From assembly GCA_026413225.1 (NCBI GenBank), contig CM048552.1, positions 213,045,553 to 213,109,552 on the forward strand: a DNA stretch of 64,000 nucleotides, given 5' to 3'. A model generated the notes under the pieces. That model did not search any database. It was not told the DNA's origin and saw nothing but the letters and a program-made list of their open reading frames with translations. Positions 14,437 through 26,206 of the stretch are shown here, in pieces. The position numbers were made by a program, and so were the translations under genes. Every line of letters starts with the position of its first letter. Position 1 is the first letter of the stretch. This stretch comes from Otis tarda. Lineage: Eukaryota; Chordata; Aves; Otidiformes; Otididae.

Positions 14437-16029
14437 CCATTATTTTCTTCTTACACTTTTTTTCCTCTAAAAAAAAGTGCTTTTGTGATTCTTCATGCAA
14501 TGAGTAATTCCTTGCTCCAGAACCATGGCTGTGTGAGACAGTCACACAGGTTTGAAGGAGAAGGAAGGAAACCCTGCGTGCCCCAATCCTTGCAAACATA
14601 TTCCCACAGTGTGTAAGTACGTGTGTGTTCACTAGGACTGCTCCATCTCCTCTCTGCTCCTGCCTGCGCAGGGATGCGTAGTGAAGAGACGTCTCCATAT
14701 CACCAATATCCAGAGCTCTCCAAGAGACCTGAACTGAAATTGGATTTTGTGGTTCAGTGACTGAAATCAAGAAGATATATATAAAAAAAAATCAGTTCTG
14801 TTTGAAGCAAAAGGGGTCTTCCAAGGGGGTTTCAGTGAAATTATAAAAAAAAACCATCAAATAATAAAAAACACCTAAAGTGACTTCATTGTGGCTTAAT
14901 GCTTCCCTTTCTGTCCATAATGAAACATTTTCTTTTTATTCTGGATTATTTAGCATGTCTTAGCTTTACATTTTTTCTTTTGCCTTTTTTTTTCCCCTCT
15001 CACAGAGATATGTCATTAAAGGAAAAAAACAGTCCCTCTGGAATTTCCTTTTCTCATCAGATGAGTTTACAGACACAGAGACAGACTACATTGAAATTCC
15101 CGTTCAACAGCTGAGAAACTGAGTCGGAGAGAGCCCTTTGCCTTAGAGAAATCTCTCTCTGCTGTGACCGCTTCAGTCTGGGCCTCTTTGGAGATCATCT
15201 CACCTGACTGCCGATGCCTCAAGTGTTAATGTCTCCATCTGGATCAATTGCCCCTGGCCCCCTTTAAAGTCAGTGGGGAGAAACAGGCACTGTCAAGAGT
15301 TGATCCACCTGGCACATTGATCCATCTGGCACTTCTCCATGTGGCTGGATGACTCCCAGCCCTTATTCTTGGTGGTTCTTGGCCATTCTTTTTTTTTTCC
15401 CTGGGAGATGACACCATCCAGAAGTTTGCCTTTTTTTCGGATAGATCCTGGCTTTGACCACATCCCATTGGGTCTTGCACCCCTTTCTGCATCACAACCA
15501 CTCTGTTTACCTGCTCTTCCAAGGTTCACCTGCTTTTCTTCCTCTCATTTCTGGCACAGAGGTATGAACTGCATGATCTTATTGAGTTGTTGGAGCCTGT
15601 GTCTACAGGCTGCCACTTTGGAGAGGCAGGTGAGTCCTCTCTTGCTTGCCTTGTGTCCTCAGCAAGATTTTAAACCTTGTTGGGCCAGAGGATGCCTTTC
15701 CACCCCCTATCAGTTTAGCAGAGCCAGACTGCATCTCTTTATTGCTGTTGCAATATAAATACCAGACAAAACCAAAAACCTCTTAAGTAGTTCTGTGATT
15801 CATATGAGGTTTGAAGAAATGTGGAGGCTTATCTATCTTCCAGTAGGCTAATGGGATAAGAGCCAGGAATTTCTGAGCTCTCTTCCCAGCATTGGCCGCG
15901 TGCTCTCGAGTTGGGATCTCAGCCTGTATAATGCATTTCCCCTTGATTTGCCTGACACATCACGTACTAGACGAAGATGGATCCTTACACAGGGGAGTTT
16001 GCACTTCTTAAATCCACAGACTGCACAGT
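14437..16029. other. Gene-free stretch
   Basis: AT-rich sequence with poly(A)/poly(T) runs near 14780-14880 and 14970-15000, then ordinary unique sequence. No coding or RNA feature can be supported. Confidence 0.5.
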
Positions 16030-16420
16030 CAAAAGGCACCATGAGGCTCATCTTATCTGACCTTCTGTATACAGAAAATAGATTTTTCCCAGAAATTGGA
16101 TTAGAGCGTCTCCTTTCATAGATACCTAATCTTTATTTCAACATAAGAAGCACTGGTGACTCAGTAGCCTCCCTGATAAGCTGTTCCAATATTTAATTAT
16201 CTTCATAGCAGTGAGTTGGTGTCCACTTGAAAGGCTTAATTAATCTAGTGCTATCTTCCACCCATCATGTCTTCTTACTCCTCTTATCAGCATGACTGAA
16301 GAACCTCCCCTTCTCTGCTTCGCTATCAGACAGCTTTCCCCTGTGTAAATACCCGTTCTCTTTGATGAATAAGGTAACATTCCTAAATCTTTATATTGAC
16401 AGATTGTGCATCTAATCCCT
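16030..16420 (-). mobile_element. Decayed ancient CR1-like (amniote L3/CR1) relic
   Basis: The + strand reads like the reverse complement of an old CR1 3' region, with landmarks in the right order: 'catcttatctgacctt' then 'tgtatac', 'aagctgttccaatattta', a run ending in 'ggtgtccacttgaaagg', and finally 'tctttgatgaataaggtaac'. These recall reptilian and ancestral amniote CR1 families rather than the young avian CR1 seen elsewhere in the window. No terminal octamer remains. Recognition is from memory of family consensus wording, so both assignment and borders are approximate. Confidence 0.5.
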
Positions 16421-17792
16421 GGCCCTCGGCTATTTCCCCAGCCTCGGGTGTGTGGCCAGCAGAACTGACCCATCGGCTCCTCACAGCCCTAGCCTACTGT
16501 CTAATAAGGCAAGAAGGTGTCCTCTTTGCGGGACGTTTCTTCATTTTGGATGCCCCGGACCTTTGTGGGTTTTTCTGGCACATCAGCTTGGCTGGCTCTC
16601 GCCTGTCCCCAACTCACTGGAAATCAAGGCATCCTGTCTCCCTTTAGGTGGACTCTCATGGGTATCTGCCCTCAGGTTGATATTCCTTTGAATCTCTCTC
16701 CTTCCCTGCATGTACCTATGTATCGGCTCAGTATGTTTCCGATCCCATAGACCTTTGAACTGCTCCCACAAACTCCATCCACTTCTCAGTCACCTTAAAG
16801 TCCTTCTGCACCTCCTCCCGGTGCCTCCTCCCCAAGCCCATCCTCCTGAGCCTGCCTCAGGGCTTTGAGCCCTCTCATCCTCCATGCCTGGACCTGCTTT
16901 CCCACTGCTGTCTGCATTAAGCCATCTCCGGTAAGAAAAGAGTTATAACCCCATCTCTTTACAGCCACGTTTCAAGATCTGTCAGGGGGCAGTTCTGACA
17001 CCATTTAATGCACATTTTGTTAATCTCATCTAACACAGTTTAGAAGGAAAAAAAAGTGGAATGCCTTGGAGCAACTGCGCTGTATTAAACCACGACAGCT
17101 GCCTTTATCAGCAGAAGCTCAGAGGTTGAACCGTGATGAATGCTGATGAAGGTTTTGTGCTCTGCCATCTGACTGTGTTTATAGACATATGTGCATTTGT
17201 CCATACAAACTCATTGATAAAATCCCAAATTAACCGCTCTATTGTTTTGCTACGAACTGATGGCGCACACCCTTCTGGTCATCCCCTTCTCCTCTGCCCA
17301 CGTTGCCGTGATCCAGGCCCTGTGCCAGCCCGTTTCTCTTCCCCAAGCTTCCCCAAGACTCATTTGATGTAATGTTAATGACTCTTTGGGTTGTTTCTTG
17401 ATGGCTTCTGGCAGTGAGTTACGCAGGCTTATTGATTTGAAAGATGTCATTACAGCAGATAATTCTTCCTTGCTGCATATGGTTAGCTTTCTGCTCCATC
17501 CACGTCATCATAGTGCCTTCTTCCAAACAGGGACTAGAGAGGTCTACCAGGGATTTCTGAGTTGCTGGCTGTGATCCTACTGAGCGCATCCAGTGATCAG
17601 CTTAGTCCTGACCTTGTGCTCTTTTTGTATGCACGGAATTTTTAAGAAGATACCTCTGAACCTCGAGCTTGGAGCCTTCAGAGTCCAAACCAAACAGTTG
17701 TGCCCCATCAAGGGTCTATCGAATGAGCTAACATCTAACCTCATTTTAGATGCATTCACACCCATGCTTACCTACACTTTTCTGCCAGAAAG
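16421..17792. other. Gene-free stretch
   Basis: Unique sequence, pyrimidine-rich around 16660-16920, with overlapping chance frames of 60-83 codons. Nothing identifiable. Confidence 0.5.
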
Positions 17793-17953
17793 AATCATAG
17801 AATCATAGAATGGTTTGGGTGGGAAGGGACCTTCAAAGCCCACCCAGTCCAACCCCCCTGCCAGCAGCAGGGACATCTCCAACCAGATCAGGTTGCTCAG
17901 AGCCCCGTCCAACCTGGCCTGGAATGTTTCCAGGGATGGGGCATCCACCACCT
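17793..17953 (-). mobile_element. CR1 LINE fragment (about 160 bp, 3' end)
   Basis: It starts with AATCATAGAATCATAGAATGG, the reverse of the CR1 octamer tail, and continues through the 3' block to 'gggcatccaccacct'. The copy is 5'-truncated, as expected for target-primed insertion. Confidence 0.93.
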
Positions 17954-19080
17954 AACTTGAGCCAAAGACTGAATCTTGATTACAACTCATTCTCTGTTCC
18001 CAGCAAAATCAGTCCTCCTGGACAAGATGCGTGAGGAGGAAAAGGCTTTTGCTTTATATCAGGGCAGAAAGAATGTGAGTGGTCCCCTTCATTTTCCGGT
18101 GTCTCACCTTTAGCCATGATGGATGCTTTCTTATTCTCTGGTGAAGTCTCATTTCTTTGCATGGATTAATTTGGTGGCTATGCTACTTCTCTGAAGATCT
18201 AGCTGGCTCAGGTCCATTTAGGTGTCACAGGAGATCTGCAGGCACTGCCTGACAAAACGACCTGCAGACACACGCACTAGATCTCCAGGCTGTTGCTTCA
18301 GGAATGCCCAGATACCTGCTGTGCTGTGTATTTTGCAATGACTTGCATCCCTGATGATGCTAACCCTCCTCCTGACAGCAGGGTTGGTACCCACCACCAT
18401 GAGTAGGTGCAGTGGCCATCTTTCCTGACGGAGTTATCTCAAGGGTGGAAGAGGTATCCATATTTACAGAAACAAGTGCTATCTAATCACCTCTTTTCCC
18501 CTGTGAATGCATGCAACTTCTGAACAGACAGCAAGGGGCTGCAGTGGCTGTGAAGGGGATAAATCCGCAAGCTGCCACCCTAACCACACCCCAGGTCTCT
18601 TCTGAGCCTTGCTTCCGCCTGTCTTAGTCCCAAGAGATGCTGACTGGGGCTGGCAGAAGCTCTGTTGCTTCCCGGCACTATTTATCTAGCAATGGGGCAA
18701 CTTCTGTCCAAGGTCACCATCATGGGGCAATTTCTGTCCTTATCTTCTCCCAACAGAGCATCTCCTTTGTTTTTTTGTGCATGCTCTCTGCTCCCTGCTC
18801 GACCCGCGGCACCATAGCAGGTGCCTGGAAGAAGAGCAGATCCCTCAGTTCATGTCTTGCAAAGCTGATAGAAATGCTATCTGCTGTGTCCCAGTCTGTG
18901 CCTGGTGCTGGAAGGTGGTTAACGAGAGAACCAGCCTTCAGCAGGGGCTCAGCAGTTCAAACATAGCTGATATGCAGCATCATTGCCTGTCACTCGTTGA
19001 CTTCATGACCTTGTCACTGCATCGGTGGGGATAAAGACAAGGAGTCTCCTGCTCAGGATTCAGCTAGAGAAGATTCAGGT
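17954..19080. other. Gene-free stretch
   Basis: No coding or repeat feature is recognised. The longest frame (109 codons, 18637-18966 on +) has no recognisable domain. Confidence 0.5.
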
Positions 19081-19337
19081 TACAAGCTGGGGAGTAGATT
19101 TAGGTTAGATGTAAGGAAGCAATTTTTTATTGTAAGTGTGGTGAGGCACTGGAACAGGTTGCCCAGAGAAGCTGTGGATGCTCCATCATCAGAAGTGTTC
19201 AAGGTCAAATTGGATGGGGCTTTGAGCGACCTGTTCTGGTGAAAGATGTCTCTGCCTATGGCCAGGGAGTTGGACTGGACGATCTTTAAAAGTCCCTTCC
19301 AACCCAAATCATTCTGTGTTTTTATGATTCTGTGATG
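19081..19337 (+). mobile_element. CR1 LINE fragment, diverged copy
   Basis: The CR1 3' region is in sense orientation: 'gaggcactggaacaggttgc', then 'gtggatgctcc', 'gttggactggacgatctttaaa' and 'cccttccaaccc', ending in 'attctgtg' and 'gattctgtgatga' octamer remnants. It differs more from consensus than the other copies ('agaagctgtggatgctccatc' for the usual 'agaggtggtggatgccccatc'), so it is an older insertion or another subfamily. The 5' border is approximate. Confidence 0.88.
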
Positions 19338-21062
19338 AGAAGGACAAAATAAAGGCTGAAATTTGCTTCTTTAGAGAGGATATGGTGTCTCTGTTGTTGC
19401 ACGTGGAGGCATGCTACTGTCAGAAAGGGTAGATCAGGTTGATGCCAAGCTGATGCCATGGGTGAGTTGGCTGTTGATGCCCCTGGTTGTAGGACTCGAG
19501 CCAAGATGCTGGGCTTTATCTATAGTGCAGCAGTGCTCGAGGTACACTGTTGGCCCCTAGCATCCCTGCTACCCAGAGCTCCCGTGCTGAAAGCAAACGT
19601 TCCCATGGAATTCTGCCCTTCACACGTTGTATGCATGGGAACAGAATCGAGGGCATGAGGGATAGGGGATATTCTCAGATACCTTGCTTTGGACTCCTGG
19701 ACAATCCTTTCTGCCACCCCAAGGGTGCTTCTGCCCAGGACTACTCTGGTGGAAGAGGCCAGGAGAGAAGAGAGGTGGGTGTGCAGCAGGACTCCCATGG
19801 CTGCAGGCTGTCCTCCTTTCTCCCTAGCAATCAGGAAGGAGATTAAGAAACAGAGTGCAGAGTTTTGTAAAAGCACAGATAAGAAATTGTTCACCCCTGC
19901 TTGCGCCCAGCTGCCCAGCACCGCCTTTGTCAGATGAAGGGGAAATCTCTGTTCTTGAGCAACCAAGCTCTTTGCAAGAAAGTGTTTGAATTTCAGGGAT
20001 TTGGGGATATACAAAGAAGAATTTTGGAGTCTGAAAAGCCTCTCTAACTCCCAAATCTGTAGCTGTCCCCATTGCTCAGCTGAGCAGGCACACAAGCTTG
20101 CTCTGTCCGTGCTAAACCGTGCTTCCCTAAAGAGGGTAGGGAAGGGTGATGGAGAGAGACCCAAGCTGGTGGGACACAAGCCAGGCAGGTCCAGCTGCAG
20201 CCAGAATGCCTTGGCCAGGTGTCAGCTGAGCTCGGTGCCAAAACTAATAAGCCTGCCAGGAGCCAGGACTTCCTTGCTTGGATGGAAAACTAGGCTAATG
20301 GTGCTTGGCTGGCTCCAGAACTCTGCTGGAAACTGCATAGCTCTGCTCTGCCATGTGAAACTGCTGCTTCAGATGGGCCAACCAGCTTCTCTGCTGCAGC
20401 AGAGAAGACTGTGGCACTGAAATGGGAACACATCTTGACACAAGGGTTGTTCTGGGGGCCTTCTCTTCTGCCTGGGCTTGAAGAGAGAAAAATGAAGGAA
20501 TTGCCACCTCCTTTTCATCAGGCTGCTGGGGCTGTTACCATCATTTCGATATCCCCTTGGTGACTCTAGGATGGGGTCCTTGCCAGCTGTGGTGCTTCTG
20601 CTCTGCTTTGGGATGCCGGCACACCACACACTTTACAGCTCTGACTTTAGCTTCAGGAAGGGGGAAGCTGAAGCAATTCCAGACAGAGCTTTTCCTGCCT
20701 AAATTGGTTGCCTATGGGCTGCAGAATGTTCTCCATGCACAGGGGACCTACCACTGCTTTTCTGGGGCTGCTGAAAGCCAGCAAACAGCATTTGCAGAGT
20801 CACTGCAGAAAAGCAATATTTTTCCTCCAAAGCAGTGAAAACCAAACTCATTGTGAGCCTGGCAGTGCTCTTTCCCAGAACAGCACTGTCCCTGACATCA
20901 CCAAGTGTCTACACTCCTCCTGTGGAGCAGAGACTGGCCTGCTTGTGTGTGAACATAGAAATATCTGACGAGCAGAAGCAAACAAGAATATTCTTATGGG
21001 CAATATTTATGGGTGAAAAGGTGTCTCACTGGTTACTTCAAACCCAGCTGTGAAATAACCAC
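19338..21062. other. Gene-free stretch
   Basis: The 660-bp minus-strand frame at 19520-20179 is the longest here. It shows no domain, no signal peptide and no flanking splice or promoter logic that I can defend, so I treat it as chance. Confidence 0.5.
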
Positions 21063-21548
21063 CTGTAGTACTGCATCTAGCTCTGTTCCCCCAACATCAG
21101 AAGGACGTGGAGCTGTTGGAGAGGGTCCAGAGGAGGCCACGCAGATGCTGAGAGGGCTGGAGCAGCTCTGCTGTGAGGCCAGGCTGAGAGAGCTGGGGCT
21201 GTTCAGCCTGGAGAAGAGGAGGCTCCGGGGAGAGCTGAGAGCGGCTCCCAGTGTCCAAAGGGGGCTGCAGGGAAAGGTGGGGAGAGACTCTTCAGCAGGG
21301 CCTGCTGTGACAGGACAAGGGGTCATGGTTTTAAAATAGAGGGAGGCAGGTTCAGACATGATGTAAGGAAAAAAATTTACGAGGGTGGTGGAACAATGGC
21401 CCAGGTTGCCCAGAGAGGTGGTGGATGCCCCATCCCTGGAAACATTCTGGACAAGGTTGGCTGGGGCTCTGAGCAACCTGATGTGGTTGGAGATGTCCCT
21501 GCTCCTGGCAGGGGGTTGATCTGGATGGCCTTTCAAGGTCCCTCCCTT
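21063..21548 (+). mobile_element. CR1 LINE fragment lacking its 3' tail
   Basis: The terminal part of ORF2 is in sense orientation, from 'tagtactgcatctagctctg' through 'gagagggtccagaggaggcc', 'gagagctggggctgttcagc' and 'gaaacattctgg' to 'ctggatggcctttcaaggtccc'. It stops there, without the final CR1 block or octamers. Loss of the 3' end is unusual for a LINE and implies a later deletion or rearrangement at about 21548. Confidence 0.9.
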
Positions 21549-24500
21549 TGGAAATCTTCTCTGGTTGCAAGATCTTTGGGGCAGGGTCCTTCCCAGTTTA
21601 CCTGTGGAGGAGCATTGGTACTGGGAGGTTGAGGATGCTGCCATAGGGCATTTAAGAAATAGTGATAAAAATAGCACTGGCACAATCGCTACCGTGGATT
21701 ACTCAGGCATTTCCCACAGGATATCGCAGGGGTATGTTCTGTGCCCTCCTTCTTTCCTGTTTATTCAAGAGGATTTTCACCTCAGCAGTCGCTAGGATGC
21801 AGGTTCCAGATGGCAGCACGACAAACAGATAGCTATTGGGTGGTGGTTTTTTTGGAAGCCAAGCAATCACTTAATGAAAAATTTAAACGGAAAAAGTCTA
21901 TGAATAAGAACCTCTAGGGAAAATGGAGAATTTTTATGCTAGCTATTATGATTCATAGCAAAATAGGGAAAAATCTTGCCCCTTTTGTTCCTGCAAAAGA
22001 GACTGCCGGTAAGGACCAAACAGGAATCTGTTTTCCTCGGCATTTCTCACAGGAAAAGCTACTCCTCCTTCAGGAGTTTCTTACCTTAGACAGAGACAGC
22101 AGCTTATGAGAATTACCTCCAGAGGTGCCCAGTTCTTCCAACAAATAAATCTTTATGTTATTTCAGGTTTTATAATCACAGAGACGATAAAATAAATGAT
22201 AGTGTAGAGCTTAGATCTAGTTGGTGAGAAGGGCTTTGGGGATTTTCTGAGCTATAGAGGTGTGTGCCTCATGAAGGGTCCCAAATTCACTGTTGGGGTC
22301 ATGTCAGAGCTCTGCTCTGTCCCTGATCCTCTTCCTTCCCATCATACCTGGTCCTGTTCCAGGTGGTGAGAAGGTGTTGAGATAGTTCCTCTCAAAGACT
22401 TGCTAAACAAGATGGGTATTGAACATATTGAGACCGTTGGAGATGTTTGGTAAAGTACCATGGAGGCGAAGAGGATAGCTAATGTGAACTGAGAAAGCAT
22501 CATTAACAATGCAAGGATTTTAGGACCATAGGTCATAGGTCTGACAACCCCAGTTGTCAATGGAGACTTACCAACACAGATGTCAGCTCTGATGATGCAG
22601 AGTTTATCCTTCAGGACATTTTCTAATCTAATAATCCAACTTACATTTATCGTCATAACAGCCCAGCCAGGGCCATGTTCTTACGTTATAAGCAGGAAAG
22701 ATGCTCAGAGGTACTCCACAGCCTTCAGCCCACCTGTTTTGAACCTAAAATGGATGCAGACATCGCTCACAGAGTCCAGATACTATTGTGAAGAGGGACT
22801 CGTAGTGATCGTTGGGCAGGGCACCGTGCTCTTCTTGCTGTGTGTTTCTGCTGGTGGCTGCGTGGCTACCTGGTGAGTTGGTTCAGCTCACTGATATGTC
22901 TGAAAACTTTTATTTTTTTTCTTTTTTTTGATACAGTGAAGGGCTGCACAAATGCTGGCTTTGATGTATTGAAGAGGAAGGTCAGGACAACCTCTCTCTG
23001 CTGCCCTGCAGGCATGGGATGACTTAAACCAGCCGTGAAGATACACTTTGGAAAAGTTGTCATTCATGTGCCCAAGCCCACCCAGGAATTCCAGCATGGA
23101 AGAAGGGCTTGAATCTAGTTTCTGGGTGAGCAACCCATAACCCGTGACCCTTCCTTGGTCCTCTGTGGGCTGAGACCCCACCACGTGCTGCCAGGATGGC
23201 AATGTTATGTGCCTCCACAAGCCCCTGAGGCATCTCTAGACCATTCCTTTACCTGCAATCTCCTCCAAAATCAAGGGGCAGCTTGATCCCACTGAAACGC
23301 ATCTTCACGCACTGCTTAGCAGCATGCCACCACCACCATGGTAAAAAATCCACTGTGTCTAACGTGCCGGGCTCCTGTCAAAAGGGGCTCCAGGAGGAAG
23401 AAGCCATGTGTTTCCTTTAACCTACAATAAAGCGAAGCAGTTCAAAGAGAAGGAAAAAGAGGTTAACGATCTCTTTGAAATGTAGGTTCAAATTCCCAGC
23501 ACGGCCCCAGTCAATTACCAGCAAGTGCCCTGACGTATCCACCGCTAATGAGGAAGAGGAGGGGGGCAGATGGCGCAGAGGTCCAGACGGGCAGTGGCGG
23601 GGGTTAAAGGACATCACCACGGTGGGTTTCTTCAGGCTGAGTCATCCCTGGGGTGGAGGCTGGACCACTGGAGGGGATGGAACTGGGCAGAGTGGCAGCA
23701 CATCCCCCTGCCCAAACCCTCTTGCAGCTGGCGGGGGGGGGGGGTTTCGAAGGATGCACAGCGGGCTGCTGCTTTCTCCGGGGCAGAATGAACCACTTTT
23801 ATTTTAATTCCATTAATGAAAGGCAGTGCAGGGGTGGGGATGGGGCCGTTTTTGTTCTGCCGCTGAGGGACGCGTGCACACAGGCATACAAATGCTAGGA
23901 GACAAAGAAAGACTGTGATTGAGGGCCGGTGCTCCGACTCCTTGCTTATTGCAGCAGAGGATTTATCTGATGGCCTAGTTTCAGCTCCAGTTTTCCACCT
24001 TTTAATCAGATTCCCAGATCCGCTCGTCCACTCAAAACGGGAAGGAACGGGATGTCTCAGGAGTGATGGGGAAGGAATAATGCCACGGCGCTGCCTCTAG
24101 AAACGTGCATGGGGCAGAGGGTTATCACTGCCCTGAAGCTTTCCCAGGAGACAGATCCTGGGGCAGCTGGAAAGATTATGCCCAGCCATGCAGAATTATT
24201 TTCTGGCATGGCAAGGGTGTATCCGCGCTTTCCAGCCTGACCAAGCCAGGGTGTGTGGAAATAAAAACCTCTTGCAGAACGGAAAATGTAGAGTGGGGCA
24301 GCTATTTTTAAAAGGGATGGCACCTACTGCTGCGATGAAGTCAGACACATAATCAGTCAGTGAAGGACTTCTGTAGGCTGACAGCCGACAGCCAGGAGAA
24401 ACATCTCCAGCAGACTGGCGAGAAGAAAATGGGAGCTTTTGGGTACCAACAGGTCCATCTTGTCAAATAAAGAGAAGAAGGTTGGCCTATGCTGCCCTGG

Positions 24501-26180
24501 GCACAAGGCGGATGGGGGGAGGCAATCCTCAATGTCTTTCCCAACGTGCTGGAAAGGGGGGGAGATGCTGATAACCCTCCAGGAGACAGAGTCCTGCAAG
24601 CAAACGCCAACTCAGCCACTTCTTCCCCCACCCTAACCCAGCCTATCCTCATTGCCCAGCCTCTGCTGAGGTTTTCCTGCTTCTAAAAATATTCAGCCTC
24701 TAATTAAAACGCCCATCTTGCTTGCCAGGGCAAACGTATCCGGCCACAGAGCTGAGCTGGTCCTGGAGGACAGGCAGAGCTTGCAGCTAACCAGCCTGGC
24801 CGGCTTTCCTGGCTTGGGTGGCTGAGGTGATGTCTGACACCAAGGTTTAGTCCATCACGCCGTCTTATCAAGCTGACAGCAGCTTTAGGAAGCTGGCACG
24901 AGGACCTCCTCAAATTTTCCCAAGCCTGAAGCCACCGTGTGCCTGGGAGGGACAAGGTCCAGCACAGTGCTGGAGCATCTTATAAGCAGGGCATTCACAT
25001 GGAAGTGGGAGAAGTCAGCTTCAGACCTGTTGGTCCCTGGGCAGTGGCCATCCTCTGTCAGGCTGGGACAGCAGGACACTCTCCACTGCTCTGACTGACC
25101 CTGTTGTCCCGGGGCAGGAGAGATCCCATCCAGAAGGAGCCCCAGAAGGAGAGTGGTGGTGTAGCCTAACGTCCACAGCACTCAATGGTGAACACCAGAG
25201 GAGTAATCATCTCTAAAGGTTGGTGATGGGTTTTCCTCCACAGTCCATAACAGTGCTGGGAGCAGAATCTGGCCTCTCCTAGAGATATCTACTCCCAGGT
25301 TACAGTCTGACCAAACCTTGCAGTCCTGGAGGACAGGGTAGTTTGGACAGGATAGAGAGTCAACATCCTCTTCCAGGCAGCCTGCAGCTCTGCCTGCCTG
25401 GATGGAAGATGGAGTTGTTCGTTCATGGTTGGGAGGGCTGGGAACGCTGCAGCTTCCCGGAGGTGGTTTCCTCGCTGGGGCTCTGCTTGCATCACTTTTA
25501 TACACAGCACTGAGAAGTGCTTAAAATTAAATTAGCTATTTAAGAGCAGGCAAAGCCCTCCTGAGATGTTTCTATTTATTCTTTAATTGCAATGGCTCTG
25601 CATGCTCCTCACCCCCTACGCAGCAGCCCCCGCTCCTCAGAGAGCGGTGCTGAGGCTGGACCACGTGTATCTCACCGCCGAAAGCTCTGTGGTCTGGCAG
25701 CGTGCGGCTTTCTGTGCCGTGGCATCGCTCCTGCGCCCATGCGCTTCCTCCCACACCCGTGGTCTTGTGAAATAGCTCATGGGCTCTCCCTGCATCATCC
25801 ACTCCTCAAATTCAGCCTTGCAACCCTAGCAGACTGCGTCCCAGGTTGGCCAAACCCGTGAAGAGATCACCCCAAGATCGCTGACAAGCTTTGGAGCAGA
25901 TCCTGGAGCAGGATATTTGCTCCAGAACCTCTTGTGCTGCTGCAATGCCACGTGTCCGTAATTTCCTTTGAGTCAGCCAGCAAAGCTCTCGAGCCTTTCT
26001 GCCAACAATGAGCCCAGCGAGCCAAACACAGAGGGACAAATCCTGCCCCCGGTTTGGACACTGAGCACTTGTGAGGTTGGTGGGGCTGAGCAGAGCACGG
26101 AGAGAAGTCGTTTTGCACTTCGGACCCAGCGACGGCTGCTGCCCTCCCAGCACTAAGGCAATAAATCCAGGGGATCTGGG
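21549..26180. other. Gene-free stretch before the TSKU transcription unit
   Basis: No gene is recognised. A run of 12 G lies at 23733-23744. Around 23560-23760 and 25600-25770 the sequence is somewhat GC- and CpG-richer than its surroundings but not island-like. Any downstream extension of the TSKU transcript would run into this interval. Confidence 0.5.
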
Positions 26181-26206
26181 TTTATTCTTCTCCAGATCAC
26201 TTTATT
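26181..26206 (-). terminator. Distal candidate poly(A) signals for TSKU
   Basis: Two AATAAA hexamers on the minus strand (TTTATT on +, at 26181-26186 and 26201-26206) lie about 2.3 kb beyond the TSKU stop codon. The preceding 250 bp on the minus strand are rich in U and A, 3'-UTR-like. Use of this site is an inference; it sets the far limit of the candidate 3' UTR. Confidence 0.4.
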